64,000 nt of DNA. Origin: Marinobacter nitratireducens (GTDB lineage: Bacteria; Pseudomonadota; Gammaproteobacteria; Pseudomonadales; Oleiphilaceae). Positions 38,072-47,250 of the stretch are shown here, piece after piece; the stretch's first letter is position 1, and the number at the start of each line of letters is the position of its first letter. Under the pieces are notes generated by a model, which ran no database searches, was not told where the DNA came from, and worked only from the letters and a program-made list of their open reading frames with translations. A program made the position numbers and the translations under genes. The stretch is taken from contig NZ_ANIE01000007.1 in the NCBI RefSeq assembly GCF_000708045.1, positions 62,001 to 126,000 on the forward strand, given 5' to 3'.

Positions 38072-39217
38072 ATGCAAAGCAACAATAAACTGAGAATGGC
38101 AATTCGAGCGACGGCAGCAGCGGCTATGTTTGGTGTAGCTGGCCAGGCTGGTGCTGTCAGCTTTACTGCCGGCGACTACGACATGGCCGTGTACGGTTAT
38201 GCTCGCTTCAACGCAAGTTACGACGTAGACAGCAACCAGGCTCTCAGCACCCGTTCCGGCTCTTACTCTGGCCTGGCCACAAACAGCGGTGCAGCTGAAG
38301 GCCACTTTGGCGCAGACGCGTTCCAGAGCCGCTTGGGCGTTAAAGCCACCAGCCCTGAAGGTGTGATGGTCAACATCGAGGGCGATTTCCGCGGTAGTGG
38401 TGGCGGCAGTTTCCGTCTACGTCATGCCTACGGTTCCTACCAGAACATCCTGGCCGGCCAGACCTGGTCCAACTTCACCAGCTTTGTCGGCAACACATCC
38501 ACGCTGGACTTTGACTCTCTTCCAGGCGTAGCTGGTTACCAGAGCCGGACACCGCAGGTCCGCTACACGTCCGGCCCGCTGTCTCTGTCCCTGGAAGATC
38601 CGCGCTACAGCTTCGTTACCACTGCTGCCAACGACATCAGCAAGAACGGCATGCCGACGCTGACCGCACGTCTTGAAGATTCCGCTGACGCCCTGTCCTA
38701 CTCTGCTGCCGTTCTGGCGCATCAGATTGCCTACGACGATGGCACCGATGACGACAGCGCGTTCGGTTTCGCAACCTTTGTTGCGGCCAAGATGGCGATC
38801 ACCGACATGATCACCGTTCAGGGCAGCCTGTCCTACACCGACGGTGCCAACAGCTACCTGTACCGTTCCGGTGAGAACTTCGGTGCTGCGAGCGCCTATG
38901 TTGATCTGGCGACTGGCAGCGTAGAGACCATCTCCGGCTATGGCGGCAGCATCGGCGCCGGCATCAACATGGGTGGCGGCCGCAGCGTTAACATTGGATA
39001 CGGGCTCGTTACAGTAGATTGGGACGATGCTGAAGCAGACGGCGTTGCCGTTCAGGACCAGAGTGAAACCAACTCCGCTGTTATGGCCAACTACAAGTGG
39101 ACGCCAGTCAAGAACGTAATGATGGGCGTGGAATACCAATTCCTCAGCCGTGAAAACGTCAGCGGTGTGGACGGCGACGCAAGCCGCCTGCTGTTTGCAG
39201 CGCAGTACAACTTCTAA
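38072..39217 (+). CDS. Outer-membrane porin (DcaP-like)
   Basis: This 381-residue protein has a signal peptide ending near residue 28 (GQAGAVS) and a long run of alternating strands typical of a trimeric beta-barrel, ending in QYNF with a terminal phenylalanine as the BAM signal. Segments such as FTAGDYDMAVYGYARFNASYD, SRLGVKATSPEGVMVNIEGDF and FRLRHAYGSYQNILAGQTWSNF recall DcaP-type porins. GGAG lies ten bases before the ATG at 38072. Codon use is even and biased, as in an abundant protein. It is monocistronic with a strong terminator. Confidence 0.88.
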   Translation: MQSNNKLRMAIRATAAAAMFGVAGQAGAVSFTAGDYDMAVYGYARFNASYDVDSNQALSTRSGSYSGLATNSGAAEGHFGADAFQSRLGVKATSPEGVMVNIEGDFRGSGGGSFRLRHAYGSYQNILAGQTWSNFTSFVGNTSTLDFDSLPGVAGYQSRTPQVRYTSGPLSLSLEDPRYSFVTTAANDISKNGMPTLTARLEDSADALSYSAAVLAHQIAYDDGTDDDSAFGFATFVAAKMAITDMITVQGSLSYTDGANSYLYRSGENFGAASAYVDLATGSVETISGYGGSIGAGINMGGGRSVNIGYGLVTVDWDDAEADGVAVQDQSETNSAVMANYKWTPVKNVMMGVEYQFLSRENVSGVDGDASRLLFAAQYNF

Positions 39218-39251
39218 TCTTCCTTAGAAGTAAAAGCGTTAACTCAGGGAA

Positions 39252-39278
39252 AACCCCGGCAGGATGCCGGGGTTTTTT
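39252..39278 (+). terminator. Intrinsic terminator of the porin gene
   Basis: CCCCGGC and GCCGGGG form a perfect stem around AGGAT, followed by six T residues, 36 bases after the porin stop codon. An A-run on the left would allow partial use from the other side. Confidence 0.9.
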
Positions 39279-39378
39279 CGTAGCCGCCTTTGACCCAAAG
39301 CCGTGCGCGCGGCACCACACCGACCCATTCAACCGAAGCATAAGCTCGAAAAAGCGCTCACCATGCTGGAAGAGCCTC

Positions 39379-40626
39379 TTACTCCCCGGCTCGCAGGCGC
39401 GTCCTGACTCCGCGGGTCGTCATCACCCCCAGTACCTCCATCAGCGACAGCAGGCCTCGATCGTGCTTGCGGGGGGCCTTGCCCTTTCCCATGCGGCCTA
39501 GCTGCCGCGTGTACCAGCTAACTTCCATCAAGGCCATGTTATCCACTAAGCGGATGCCAGTTCGAATCGGGCGAACGGCACTGGTGATCGACTCCCCGGC
39601 CAGAACTCTCTTGGGCAAGTCCGGCTCAACAGCCAATGGCCGCGCAAGCCCCACCAGATCCGTCGCGCCCGACTCGATTGCTTCCGCCATACCCTCACTG
39701 GTGCGGAAACCGCCGGTCACCATCAACGGAACCGATACCCGTGCACGAACCTTCTCCGCAAACTCCAGGAAATACGCCTCCCGGGCTCGCGTGCTGGCTT
39801 TAACCTGGCCGTCACCCTTTGCCATCGCCGGATTTTCATAATTGCCCCCGGATATTTCTACCAGGTCGATACCCTCGGCTGACAGCACCTCAATAACGGA
39901 CAAGGACTCCTCCTCCGTGAACCCGCCCCGCTGAAAATCAGCGGAGTTCAGCTTGATGCCCACGTTGAAGCCGTCGCTGGTGGCTGCCCGTATCGCCCGA
40001 TAGATCTCCAGTACAAATCGCATCCGTTTTTCCGGGGTGCCACCCCACTCATCGGTACGCTGGTTGTGATGGGGCGACAGAAACTGACTCACCAGATACC
40101 CATGCGCCCCATGAATCTGCACGCCGTCAAAGCCAGCTTTCTCCGCCAATTCTGCACTGCGGGCGAAGCGCGCTACGATGTCCTCAACCTCCGGCCCGGA
40201 AAGCGCGCGAGGAGTCGCAAACATTCCCCGGAGCTCCTTCCGGAACGGCACCGCACTGGGAGATACCGGATCCCTGTTCAGCATCTTCGGACTCTGCTTG
40301 CCCGGATGATTCAACTGCATCCAGATCTGACCACCTTCGACCTTCCCCGAGGCAGCCCAGGCTTTCAGAAGCTCCATGTCACGATCGTCTTCCAGCACCA
40401 CATTCTGGGGCTCACCAATATGCCTGCGATCAATCATCACGTTACCGGTAATCGACAGCCCCGTTCCGCCGTTGGCCCAGGTTCGGTAGAGCGTCACCAG
40501 ATCTTCCGTTACTCGATTATCAATGGTCCCCAGCGTCTCGCTCATGGCGGACTTGGCAAAACGGTTGGGGAGCTCCGAGCCATTGGGTAGCTTGAGCGGT
40601 TGGGCAAGAGTCTGGGCGGGGTTCAT
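39379..40626 (-). CDS. NADH:flavin oxidoreductase, Old Yellow Enzyme family
   Basis: This 415-residue TIM-barrel flavoenzyme has the family motifs LPNRFAKSAMSE, IWMQLNHPGKQSP, FDGVQIHGAHGYLVSQFLSPHHNQRTDEWGG and PLMVTGGFRTSEGMAEAIESGATDLVGLARPLAVEP. It reduces activated C=C bonds or related substrates with NAD(P)H through bound FMN. It lacks the long C-terminal iron-sulfur/FAD half of dienoyl-CoA reductase. The ATG at 40626 has GAGG about six bases upstream. No operon partner is seen. Confidence 0.88.
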   Translation of the reverse strand: MNPAQTLAQPLKLPNGSELPNRFAKSAMSETLGTIDNRVTEDLVTLYRTWANGGTGLSITGNVMIDRRHIGEPQNVVLEDDRDMELLKAWAASGKVEGGQIWMQLNHPGKQSPKMLNRDPVSPSAVPFRKELRGMFATPRALSGPEVEDIVARFARSAELAEKAGFDGVQIHGAHGYLVSQFLSPHHNQRTDEWGGTPEKRMRFVLEIYRAIRAATSDGFNVGIKLNSADFQRGGFTEEESLSVIEVLSAEGIDLVEISGGNYENPAMAKGDGQVKASTRAREAYFLEFAEKVRARVSVPLMVTGGFRTSEGMAEAIESGATDLVGLARPLAVEPDLPKRVLAGESITSAVRPIRTGIRLVDNMALMEVSWYTRQLGRMGKGKAPRKHDRGLLSLMEVLGVMTTRGVRTRLRAGE

Positions 40627-40754
40627 GGGTGGCCTCAATGATTGTTCTGTTATTCGTGAGCAACCATATTGAATAGCCAACCTGCCATGATCATTGGCTT
40701 TGGAGACGCGCAGATGAGGTAACGCGCCAGGAGATCGTAAACGAGGAGTCAGAA

Positions 40755-40866
40755 CGACAAAGGCCGGCAAACCTCGCCAGAACTGTTGAGGGCCAAGGAT
40801 GGCCCGAAACAAGCCCACATGGACGTGGTCTTTGCGTGTTCTGGCGAGGTTTGCCGGCCTTTGTCG
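40755..40866 (+). repeat. Palindromic element copy 2: conserved 54-nt core, unique 29-bp arms
   Basis: Perfectly complementary 29-base arms (40755-40783 and 40838-40866) enclose a 54-base core (40784-40837) that matches the core of the element at 24052-24155 in reverse orientation. Core hairpins are stem 40790-40794/40801-40805 with loop AAGGAT and stem 40815-40818/40825-40828 with loop ATGGAC. Relative to copy 1 the outer pair of the second hairpin changes from G-C to C-G, a compensatory change. It lies between aceF and the Old Yellow Enzyme gene, both leftward. Confidence 0.85.
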
Positions 40867-40908
40867 CCACTCCCAACCCGAAGGCCGGGAGGGCGTTATA
40901 GAGCCAAA

Positions 40909-42531
40909 TTAAAGCAACAGGGTTCGAATGTCCCCCAGACTCTGAGCAAGCGCCGACGTAAACCGGGCCGCATCCGCCCCGTTCACCGCACGGTGATCGT
41001 ACGACAGCGACAACGGCAACATCAGCCGAGGTTGGAATTCCTTGCCATCCCAAACCGGCTTCATCGCCGCCTTGGAAACACCAAGAATCGCCACCTCCGG
41101 CGTATTCACGATCGGCGTGAACGCCGTACCTCCGATGCCACCCAGGCTGGTAATGGTGAAACACGCGCCCTGCATCTCGGCCGGCTTCAGCTGCTTGTCC
41201 CGGGCCTTCTTCGCCAGCTCGGCACTCTCGGCTGCCAGCTCCCAGAGCCCCTTCTTGTCCACATCCCGAATTACCGGAACCATCAGCCCGTGAGGCGTGT
41301 CCACCGCAATGCCGATGTGGATGTACTTCTTGCGAATCACCTCTTTCTTTTCCATGTCGATTGAGACATTGAACTGAGGCAGTTCCGCCAGCGCGTTGGC
41401 ACACGCCTTCAGCAGGAACGGCAGTGGCGTCATCTTCACACCACGCTTCTCGCCGGCCGCCTTCTGCGACTTGCGGAAGTCCTCCATGTCGGTGATGTCC
41501 GCATCCTCGAACTGGGTTACGTGGGGCACGTTCAGCCAGCTACGCTGCATGTTGGTGGCCGTCGCCGCCATCATGCGTGACATGGATTCCTTCTCGATGT
41601 CACCAAACTGACTGAAGTCCGGCAGCTTTACGCCGGGAATTCCGGATCCCGTGCCGACACTACCACCTTGCTGACTCTGCTGAAGCTGGCTCTTCACATA
41701 GGCCTGGACATCGTCTTTGACAATACGCCCCTTGGGACCGCTGCCTTTAACACGAGTCAGATCAGCACCCAGCTCACGCGCCAGCTTCCGAACGGCCGGG
41801 CCGGCATGCACTTTGGTGCCCGGTGCCGGTGGCTCGTACGTCGAGCCCTGAGGTTGCGGCGCCGCTTCCGGTTTCGCGGATGGCTGCGCCGGCTGTTCCG
41901 ACGCGGCTGGCTTCTCGGGCTCTGCCGCGGGAGACTTTTCACCACCTTCTTCTTCAATGGTGAGCTCAACCAGCTCATCGCCCTCAGAAACCTTGTCGCC
42001 TTCTTTTACCAGGATCTTCCCGACCTTGCCTGCGTATGGCGAGGGCACTTCCATGGTGGCCTTGTCGGACTCAACGGTAACCAGCGCCGATTCAGCCTCA
42101 ATGGTATCGCCTTCAGAGACGTTGACCTCGATAACAGGCACGTTCTCCATCCCATCCAGGGAGGGTACCTTAATGGTTTCCTTGCGACTGCCTCCAGATT
42201 TCTTCGGCGCAGGCTTCGGTTCTTCGGGTGCTGCCTCGACTTTCTCCTCGGACTCTTCCGCTGGAGCGGACTGCTCGGCAGAGCCGGCATCGCCGTCGGC
42301 CGCCATCACTCCCACAACATCCCCCTCACGCACCTTATCACCCACCTTGACGGTGATTTTGGCAATCTTGCCAGCGGCAGGGGCCGGCAACTCGACAGAG
42401 GCCTTGTCAGACTCGACCGTCAGAATGGGATCCTCTTCGGCGACCGAATCCCCCTCACTGACAATGATCTCGATAACCTCGACCTCGTCTGCACCGCCGA
42501 GATCGGGAACCTTGATTTCCTGTTCACTCAT
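40909..42531 (-). CDS. aceF: Pyruvate dehydrogenase E2, dihydrolipoyl acetyltransferase
   Basis: This 540-residue protein has two lipoyl domains with VESDKA lysines at 43 and 157, linkers rich in Ala/Pro/Glu, a peripheral subunit-binding domain at about 235-275 (VHAGPAVRKLARELGADLTRVKGSGPKGRIVKDDV) and the acetyltransferase core with YDHRAVNG (His513). Asparagine replaces the commoner aspartate of the HxxxDG motif, as in pseudomonads. It forms the complex core that moves acetyl groups to CoA. The ATG at 42531 has AAGGAG at ideal spacing, ten bases after the aceE stop. Confidence 0.95.
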   Translation of the reverse strand: MSEQEIKVPDLGGADEVEVIEIIVSEGDSVAEEDPILTVESDKASVELPAPAAGKIAKITVKVGDKVREGDVVGVMAADGDAGSAEQSAPAEESEEKVEAAPEEPKPAPKKSGGSRKETIKVPSLDGMENVPVIEVNVSEGDTIEAESALVTVESDKATMEVPSPYAGKVGKILVKEGDKVSEGDELVELTIEEEGGEKSPAAEPEKPAASEQPAQPSAKPEAAPQPQGSTYEPPAPGTKVHAGPAVRKLARELGADLTRVKGSGPKGRIVKDDVQAYVKSQLQQSQQGGSVGTGSGIPGVKLPDFSQFGDIEKESMSRMMAATATNMQRSWLNVPHVTQFEDADITDMEDFRKSQKAAGEKRGVKMTPLPFLLKACANALAELPQFNVSIDMEKKEVIRKKYIHIGIAVDTPHGLMVPVIRDVDKKGLWELAAESAELAKKARDKQLKPAEMQGACFTITSLGGIGGTAFTPIVNTPEVAILGVSKAAMKPVWDGKEFQPRLMLPLSLSYDHRAVNGADAARFTSALAQSLGDIRTLLL

Positions 42532-42541
42532 GGCGGTCTCC

Positions 42542-45205
42542 TTAGCTCTGCACCGGGTTCGTTTTGTTGCGATCGATTCCATACTTGCGCATGGCCTCGA
42601 GAACCTGGTCCTGCTTGATCTCGCCGTCTTTTGCCAGAGCAGCCAGGGCCGTCACAGCAACGTAGTAACGATCCACTTCGAAGAAACTACGCAGCTTCTC
42701 GCGAGTATCACTACGCCCGAAGCCATCGGTACCCAGCGTCATGAAGGTCTTGGGAATAAAGGCTCGCAACTGCTCGGAGTGCAGTTTGATGTAATCCGTG
42801 GAAGACACCACGGGGCCCTGCTGCTCTTCCAGCATCTGGGTCACGTACGCTTTCCGTGGCTTGTCATCCGGGTGCAAATGATTCCAACGCTCCACATGCT
42901 GACCGTCTCGGGCCAGTTCGTTGAAGCTGGTGACACTCCAGACATCCGACGCGACACTCCAGTCCTCTTTCAGCAGATCCGCAGCGGCGAGCACTTCGTT
43001 CATGATCGCCCCGGAGCCCAGCAACTGGACTCGTGGCGATTTCTTGCGGCCCTTGGTTTCCACCGAGGAGAACTTGTACATCCCTTTGATGATGCCGTCT
43101 TCACAATCTTTCGGCATCGCCGGCTGAGCGTAGTTTTCGTTTTCAATGGTGAGGTAGTAAAAGACGTTCTTGTTCTCCTCGAACATCTCTTTCATACCGT
43201 GGCGAATGACCACGGCCATCTCATACCCGTATGCCGGATCGTACGATTTGCAGTTCGGGATGGTATTGGCCAGCACATGACTGTGGCCATCCTGATGCTG
43301 AAGACCTTCACCGTTCAGCGTTGTGCGGCCCGCTGTGCCACCAACCAGGAAGCCACGGGCCTGCATATCACCGGAAGCCCAGGCCAGATCACCGATGCGC
43401 TGGAAACCGAACATCGAATAGAACACGTAGAACGGGATCAGCGGGAACTGGTTGGTGCTGTATGAAGTCGCAGCAGCCATCCAGGTCGCCATGGCGCCGT
43501 CTTCGTTGATGCCCTCCTGCAGGATCTGACCCTTTTTGTCCTCCCGGTAATACATGATCTGTTCACGATCCTGAGGCACATATTTCTGGCCTTCCGATGT
43601 GTAAATACCGAGCTGACGGAACATGCCTTCCATGCCGAAGGTACGGGCTTCGTCCGGCACGATTGGAACAACGCGCTTGCCGATACGCTTGTCCTTCACC
43701 AGCGCACTCAGGATTCGCACAAATGCCATGGTGCTGGAAATCTCACGACCGTCCGAGCCCTCCAGTACCTGCTTGAAGATATCCAGTTCCGGAATCTGCA
43801 GTGGCTGGCAGTCCTGGTTTCGCTTCGGATAAAAGCCACCCAGGTCCTGACGACGCTTCTTCATGTACACCAGTTCCGGGCTGTCCGGTGCCGGCCGGTA
43901 GTACGGTACCTCTTCCAGTTCATCATCCTTGAGCGGAACACCAAAACGGTCACGGAAAGCTTTGAGGGTATCGATGTCCAGCTTCTTCAGGGAGTGCGCG
44001 GTATTCTGCGCTTCCCCTGCAGCCCCAAAACCGTAACCCTTGATGGTGTGAGCCAGAATTACAGTCGGCTTGCCGTTCGCCTGATTGACCGCCTTGTGAT
44101 AAGCCGCATAAACCTTGTAAGGATCGTGGCCACCGCGGTTCAGTTTGCTGATATCCTCATCGGACAGGTTCTCGGCCAGCTTGGCAAGCTCGGGGTATTT
44201 GCCAAAGAATTCCTTGCGGGTGTAGGCCGGCCCCTTGAAGGTCAGGTTCTGCAACTCGCCATCACAGATCTCATCCATGGTGCGCTGCATGACGCCGTCT
44301 TCGTCTTTCTCGAACAGCGGGTCCCACATCCGGCCCCAGACCACCTTGATGACGTTCCAGCCGGCGCCACGGAAGACACCTTCCAGTTCCTGAACAATCT
44401 TACCGTTACCGCGAACCGGCCCGTCCAGGCGCTGGAGGTTACAGTTGACCACGAAAATCAGGTTGTCCAGATTTTCACGTCCTGCCTTGGAGATAGAGCC
44501 CAGGGTTTCCGGCTCGTCACACTCGCCATCCCCTACAAAGCACCACACCTTGCGGTTATCCATTTCGATCAGCTCACGGCTGTCCAGATACTTCATCACA
44601 TGGGCCTGGTAAATGGCCTGAATCGGCCCGAGTCCCATGGATACCGTCGGGAACTGCCAGTAGTCCGGCATCAACCAGGGATGGGGATAGGAGGACAGGC
44701 CCTCGCCATCGACTTCTTCCCGGTACTTATCCAGCTGCTTCTCATCAAAACGCCCTTCCAGGAAGGAACGGGCGTAAATGCCTGGCGACGCATGGCCCTG
44801 AAAATAGACCAGATCAGACTCACGCTTGTCATCGCCGCCGTGGAAGAAATAGTTAAAGCCGACATCGTAGAGCGTGGCCGCAGAAGAGAACGTGGAAATG
44901 TGGCCACCCAGGTCACCGGGGCGCTTGTTGGCCCGGACCACCATCGCCATGGCGTTCCATCGGATCAGAGAACGAATACGGCGCTCCATGAACAGGTCGC
45001 CAGGCATACGGGCTTCGTTGGTAACAGGAATGGTATTCCGGAATGGCGTGGTAATGGAGTATGGCAGCTCTGTGCCATCGCGGCTGGCGCGCTCGGAGAG
45101 CCGCTCCAGAATGTATTTGGCGCGCTCTACGCCCTCGTTCTCGATCAGAGATTCCAGCGCATCAAGCCATTCACTGGTTTCAATGGGATCATCGTCCTGG
45201 TACAT
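42542..45205 (-). CDS. aceE: Pyruvate dehydrogenase E1 component (homodimeric)
   Basis: This 887-residue protein is collinear with Escherichia coli AceE, with DPIETSEWLDALESLI at the start, GHASPGIYARSFLEGR, the thiamine-diphosphate motif FVGDGECDEPETLGSI and DSEGFGRSD-like TDGFGRSDTREKLRSFFEVD at the end. It decarboxylates pyruvate and acetylates the E2 lipoyl groups. The ATG at 45205 has GGGGAGGG immediately upstream. A 666-base region precedes it and holds HexR-like palindromes. The E3 gene is not in the window. Confidence 0.96.
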   Translation of the reverse strand: MYQDDDPIETSEWLDALESLIENEGVERAKYILERLSERASRDGTELPYSITTPFRNTIPVTNEARMPGDLFMERRIRSLIRWNAMAMVVRANKRPGDLGGHISTFSSAATLYDVGFNYFFHGGDDKRESDLVYFQGHASPGIYARSFLEGRFDEKQLDKYREEVDGEGLSSYPHPWLMPDYWQFPTVSMGLGPIQAIYQAHVMKYLDSRELIEMDNRKVWCFVGDGECDEPETLGSISKAGRENLDNLIFVVNCNLQRLDGPVRGNGKIVQELEGVFRGAGWNVIKVVWGRMWDPLFEKDEDGVMQRTMDEICDGELQNLTFKGPAYTRKEFFGKYPELAKLAENLSDEDISKLNRGGHDPYKVYAAYHKAVNQANGKPTVILAHTIKGYGFGAAGEAQNTAHSLKKLDIDTLKAFRDRFGVPLKDDELEEVPYYRPAPDSPELVYMKKRRQDLGGFYPKRNQDCQPLQIPELDIFKQVLEGSDGREISSTMAFVRILSALVKDKRIGKRVVPIVPDEARTFGMEGMFRQLGIYTSEGQKYVPQDREQIMYYREDKKGQILQEGINEDGAMATWMAAATSYSTNQFPLIPFYVFYSMFGFQRIGDLAWASGDMQARGFLVGGTAGRTTLNGEGLQHQDGHSHVLANTIPNCKSYDPAYGYEMAVVIRHGMKEMFEENKNVFYYLTIENENYAQPAMPKDCEDGIIKGMYKFSSVETKGRKKSPRVQLLGSGAIMNEVLAAADLLKEDWSVASDVWSVTSFNELARDGQHVERWNHLHPDDKPRKAYVTQMLEEQQGPVVSSTDYIKLHSEQLRAFIPKTFMTLGTDGFGRSDTREKLRSFFEVDRYYVAVTALAALAKDGEIKQDQVLEAMRKYGIDRNKTNPVQS

Positions 45206-45475
45206 CAAACCCTCCCCTTGGCATCAAAGAGTGCATCGCGGGCCACGATCAGCAGCCAGTCACGTTGCGGTGTCGATAAACTGCAGTGGGATGCAGTGTG
45301 TTGTTATCGGTATGTCAGCCCGGTAGTAGCCCTGCCGCAAAGTACACAGAACCTCCACCAAGCATAGAACAGCATTCACAGTTTTCCTGTCCGCAGACCT
45401 TCGCAACCAGAGGCTTTTGACCAAACCGAAGGCGCTGCTATCTGACAGGTGATTCGCCGTTACCGCGAATCGAGT

Positions 45476-45490
45476 TGTATTTTTACTACA
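45476..45490. promoter_or_regulatory. HexR-like operator upstream of aceE, site 1
   Basis: TGTATTTTTACTACA fits the TGTARTwwwAYTACA palindrome known for HexR, the central-carbon repressor of many gammaproteobacteria, with one mismatch. It lies about 270 bases upstream of aceE. The assignment to HexR is from recall of the consensus and was not tested. Confidence 0.45.
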
Positions 45491-45609
45491 CAAAGCCAGA
45501 AAACCGATTAAAACCCTGGCCAATTCTGCGGCATCACAAAGTTATTTTAGGTTAGTTACGCAATAATGACGTTTTTACCACCTATCAACAAGCATATTCA
45601 GACCAAGGT

Positions 45610-45624
45610 CGTAGTTTTACTACC
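45610..45624. promoter_or_regulatory. HexR-like operator upstream of aceE, site 2
   Basis: CGTAGTTTTACTACC contains the perfect inverted repeat GTAGT-TTT-ACTAC and matches the HexR consensus at 13 of 15 positions. It shares its centre with site 1 at 45476, 134 bases away. Confidence 0.45.
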
Positions 45625-45871
45625 TGACAAATTTCCTTCACACGCTAAAAATTTTTAAACCTGAATTTCGTGACCTCGGCACGTCTTTTCTGCAATTTTG
45701 GCGACAAATACCCGGGGTTACCCCCGATAACTCAAAAGAAATCCAAGGATTTTTAATTAGACCTGAAAATAAACTTCAATTTATGTATACTCGCCTGCCC
45801 GTTTTTTAACCAATGGAGCGGCGGCGATCCCGCACTCCTGTCTTTTGGCTTCTATTAATTGAGGGCGATCT

Positions 45872-47236
45872 ATGAACTCCATCGTCAGCTTCCCGAACCG
45901 GATTCCAACCACCGAATTCGAGGAACGCCGCTTCAAGGTCTACACAGACCGCCAGCTCGACAAAATCGAGATCATCCAGAATCTCCCGGAAGAGACCCTG
46001 TTTGAGATGAAGGTCGTGGCCAGCGTGCTGCCGTTTCGCGTCAACGAGTACGTGATCAACGAGCTCATCAACTGGGACAAGGTACCGAATGATCCGATCT
46101 ACCAACTTGTCTTCCCTCAAAAAGGCATGCTCAAGGATGAACATTTCGAGCGTATGGCAAAGCTGCACAGAGAAGGTGCCGACAAAAAGGAGATCCAGGA
46201 GGCAGCCAAGGAGATTCGGGACGAACTGAATCCGCACCCGGCCGGGCAGATGGAAATGAACATGCCGGAACTGGATGGCGAGGTATTGGACGGTATCCAG
46301 CACAAGTACCGCGAGACCGTGCTGTTCTTCCCGTCCCAGGGCCAGACTTGCCACTCCTACTGCACCTTCTGTTTCCGCTGGGCGCAGTTTGTCGGCGACA
46401 AAGATCTGAAGATGGCCAGCACTGATGCCGAGAAGATGCATGGCTATCTCCGCAACCACACCGAAGTGACCGACCTGCTGGTCACCGGCGGCGACCCGAT
46501 GGTCATGAAGACCAAGAACCTGGTGCAATACCTGGAGCCACTGCTGGAGCCGGAGTTTGACCATATCCAGACTATCCGCATCGGCACCAAGGCCCTGACG
46601 TTCTGGCCGTATCGCTTCGTGACCGACAAAGATGCCGACGAACTGATCGAACTGTTCGCCAAGCTGGTCGACGCGGGCAAGCACGTTGCCATCATGGCTC
46701 ACTACAACCACTGGCAGGAAATCAGCACTGACATCGCCGAAGAGGCCATCCGCCGCATTCGGGCGACCGGCGCCGAAATCCGCGCCCAGGGCCCGCTGAT
46801 CAAGCACGTGAATGACGATGCCGATGCCTGGGCCAAGCTCTGGAAGAAGGAAGTGAAGCTGGGCATCATCCCCTACTACATGTTTGTAGAGCGGGATACC
46901 GGCGCCAAGAACTACTTCGAAGTTCCCCTCGCCGAGGCCTACAAGATCTACCGGGAAGCTATGAAGCAGGTATCCGGCCTGGCGCGCACAGCCCGCGGCC
47001 CCTCAATGAGTGCCGGCCCGGGTAAAGTGGAGATTCAGGGCATTACCGAAATCAAGGGTGAGAAGGTTTTCGTGCTGCGCTTCCTGCAGGGTCGGAATCC
47101 GGACTGGGTCCAGCGCCCGTTCTTCGCCAAGTACAGCGAGACAGCCACTTGGCTGCACGACCTGGAACCCGCTCTCGGGGAAGAGAAGTTCTTCTTTGAG
47201 GACGAGTACGCGGAGATGCAGAAAGGAAACGGCTAA
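45872..47236 (+). CDS. KamA-family radical SAM protein (lysine 2,3-aminomutase-like)
   Basis: This 454-residue protein has the radical SAM cluster motif CHSYCTFC with cysteines 160, 164 and 167, LLVTGGDPMVM as the GGD/SAM contact, and AGPGK with a candidate PLP lysine at about 385. The family moves amino groups between adjacent carbons of lysine or glutamate using a 5'-deoxyadenosyl radical and PLP. No acetyltransferase (AblB) or elongation factor P gene is near, so a role in beta-lysine osmolyte or EF-P modification is not supported by context. It is longer than EpmB. The product is unknown. Confidence 0.88.
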   Translation: MNSIVSFPNRIPTTEFEERRFKVYTDRQLDKIEIIQNLPEETLFEMKVVASVLPFRVNEYVINELINWDKVPNDPIYQLVFPQKGMLKDEHFERMAKLHREGADKKEIQEAAKEIRDELNPHPAGQMEMNMPELDGEVLDGIQHKYRETVLFFPSQGQTCHSYCTFCFRWAQFVGDKDLKMASTDAEKMHGYLRNHTEVTDLLVTGGDPMVMKTKNLVQYLEPLLEPEFDHIQTIRIGTKALTFWPYRFVTDKDADELIELFAKLVDAGKHVAIMAHYNHWQEISTDIAEEAIRRIRATGAEIRAQGPLIKHVNDDADAWAKLWKKEVKLGIIPYYMFVERDTGAKNYFEVPLAEAYKIYREAMKQVSGLARTARGPSMSAGPGKVEIQGITEIKGEKVFVLRFLQGRNPDWVQRPFFAKYSETATWLHDLEPALGEEKFFFEDEYAEMQKGNG

Positions 47237-47250
47237 TCACGCCGTTCGAC

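Larger units (their letters stand above)
45206..45871. other. 666-base divergent regulatory region between aceE and the KamA gene
   Basis: This unusually long, AT-rich stretch separates two divergent genes. No credible gene is seen. It contains two HexR-like palindromes (45476-45490, 45610-45624), a weaker relative at 45567-45581, an inverted repeat GATTCGC/GCGAATC at 45451-45471, and a TATACT hexamer at 45786-45791, about 80 bases before the KamA start, that may be its -10 element. A long untranslated leader or small RNA cannot be excluded. Confidence 0.6.

Noticed and set aside
38009..38305. Small minus-strand frame overlapping the porin start
   Set aside because: It opposes the porin signal peptide and promoter and has no independent support.
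40918..40940. A GGTTCGAAT stretch resembling a tRNA T-loop
   Set aside because: It lies within the conserved C-terminal codons of aceF, and no acceptor, D or anticodon arms can be paired around it.
41668..43465. Long plus-strand frames opposite aceF and aceE
   Set aside because: They reflect the biased codons of the Ala/Pro/Glu linkers and lipoyl domains of AceF. Ser/Thr-rich or Leu/Arg-rich runs without domains indicate shadows.
43994..45367. A 457-codon plus-strand frame opposite aceE
   Set aside because: It covers strongly conserved AceE sequence and lacks any family signature of its own.
45260..45523. A short minus-strand frame of 87 codons upstream of aceE
   Set aside because: No ribosome site, unusual composition, and it overlaps a candidate operator and inverted repeat, so it is treated as regulatory DNA.
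45806..46807. A 333-codon minus-strand frame opposite the KamA gene
   Set aside because: The plus strand carries the radical SAM cysteines and has a sound start. The opposite frame has none of the features of a protein family.
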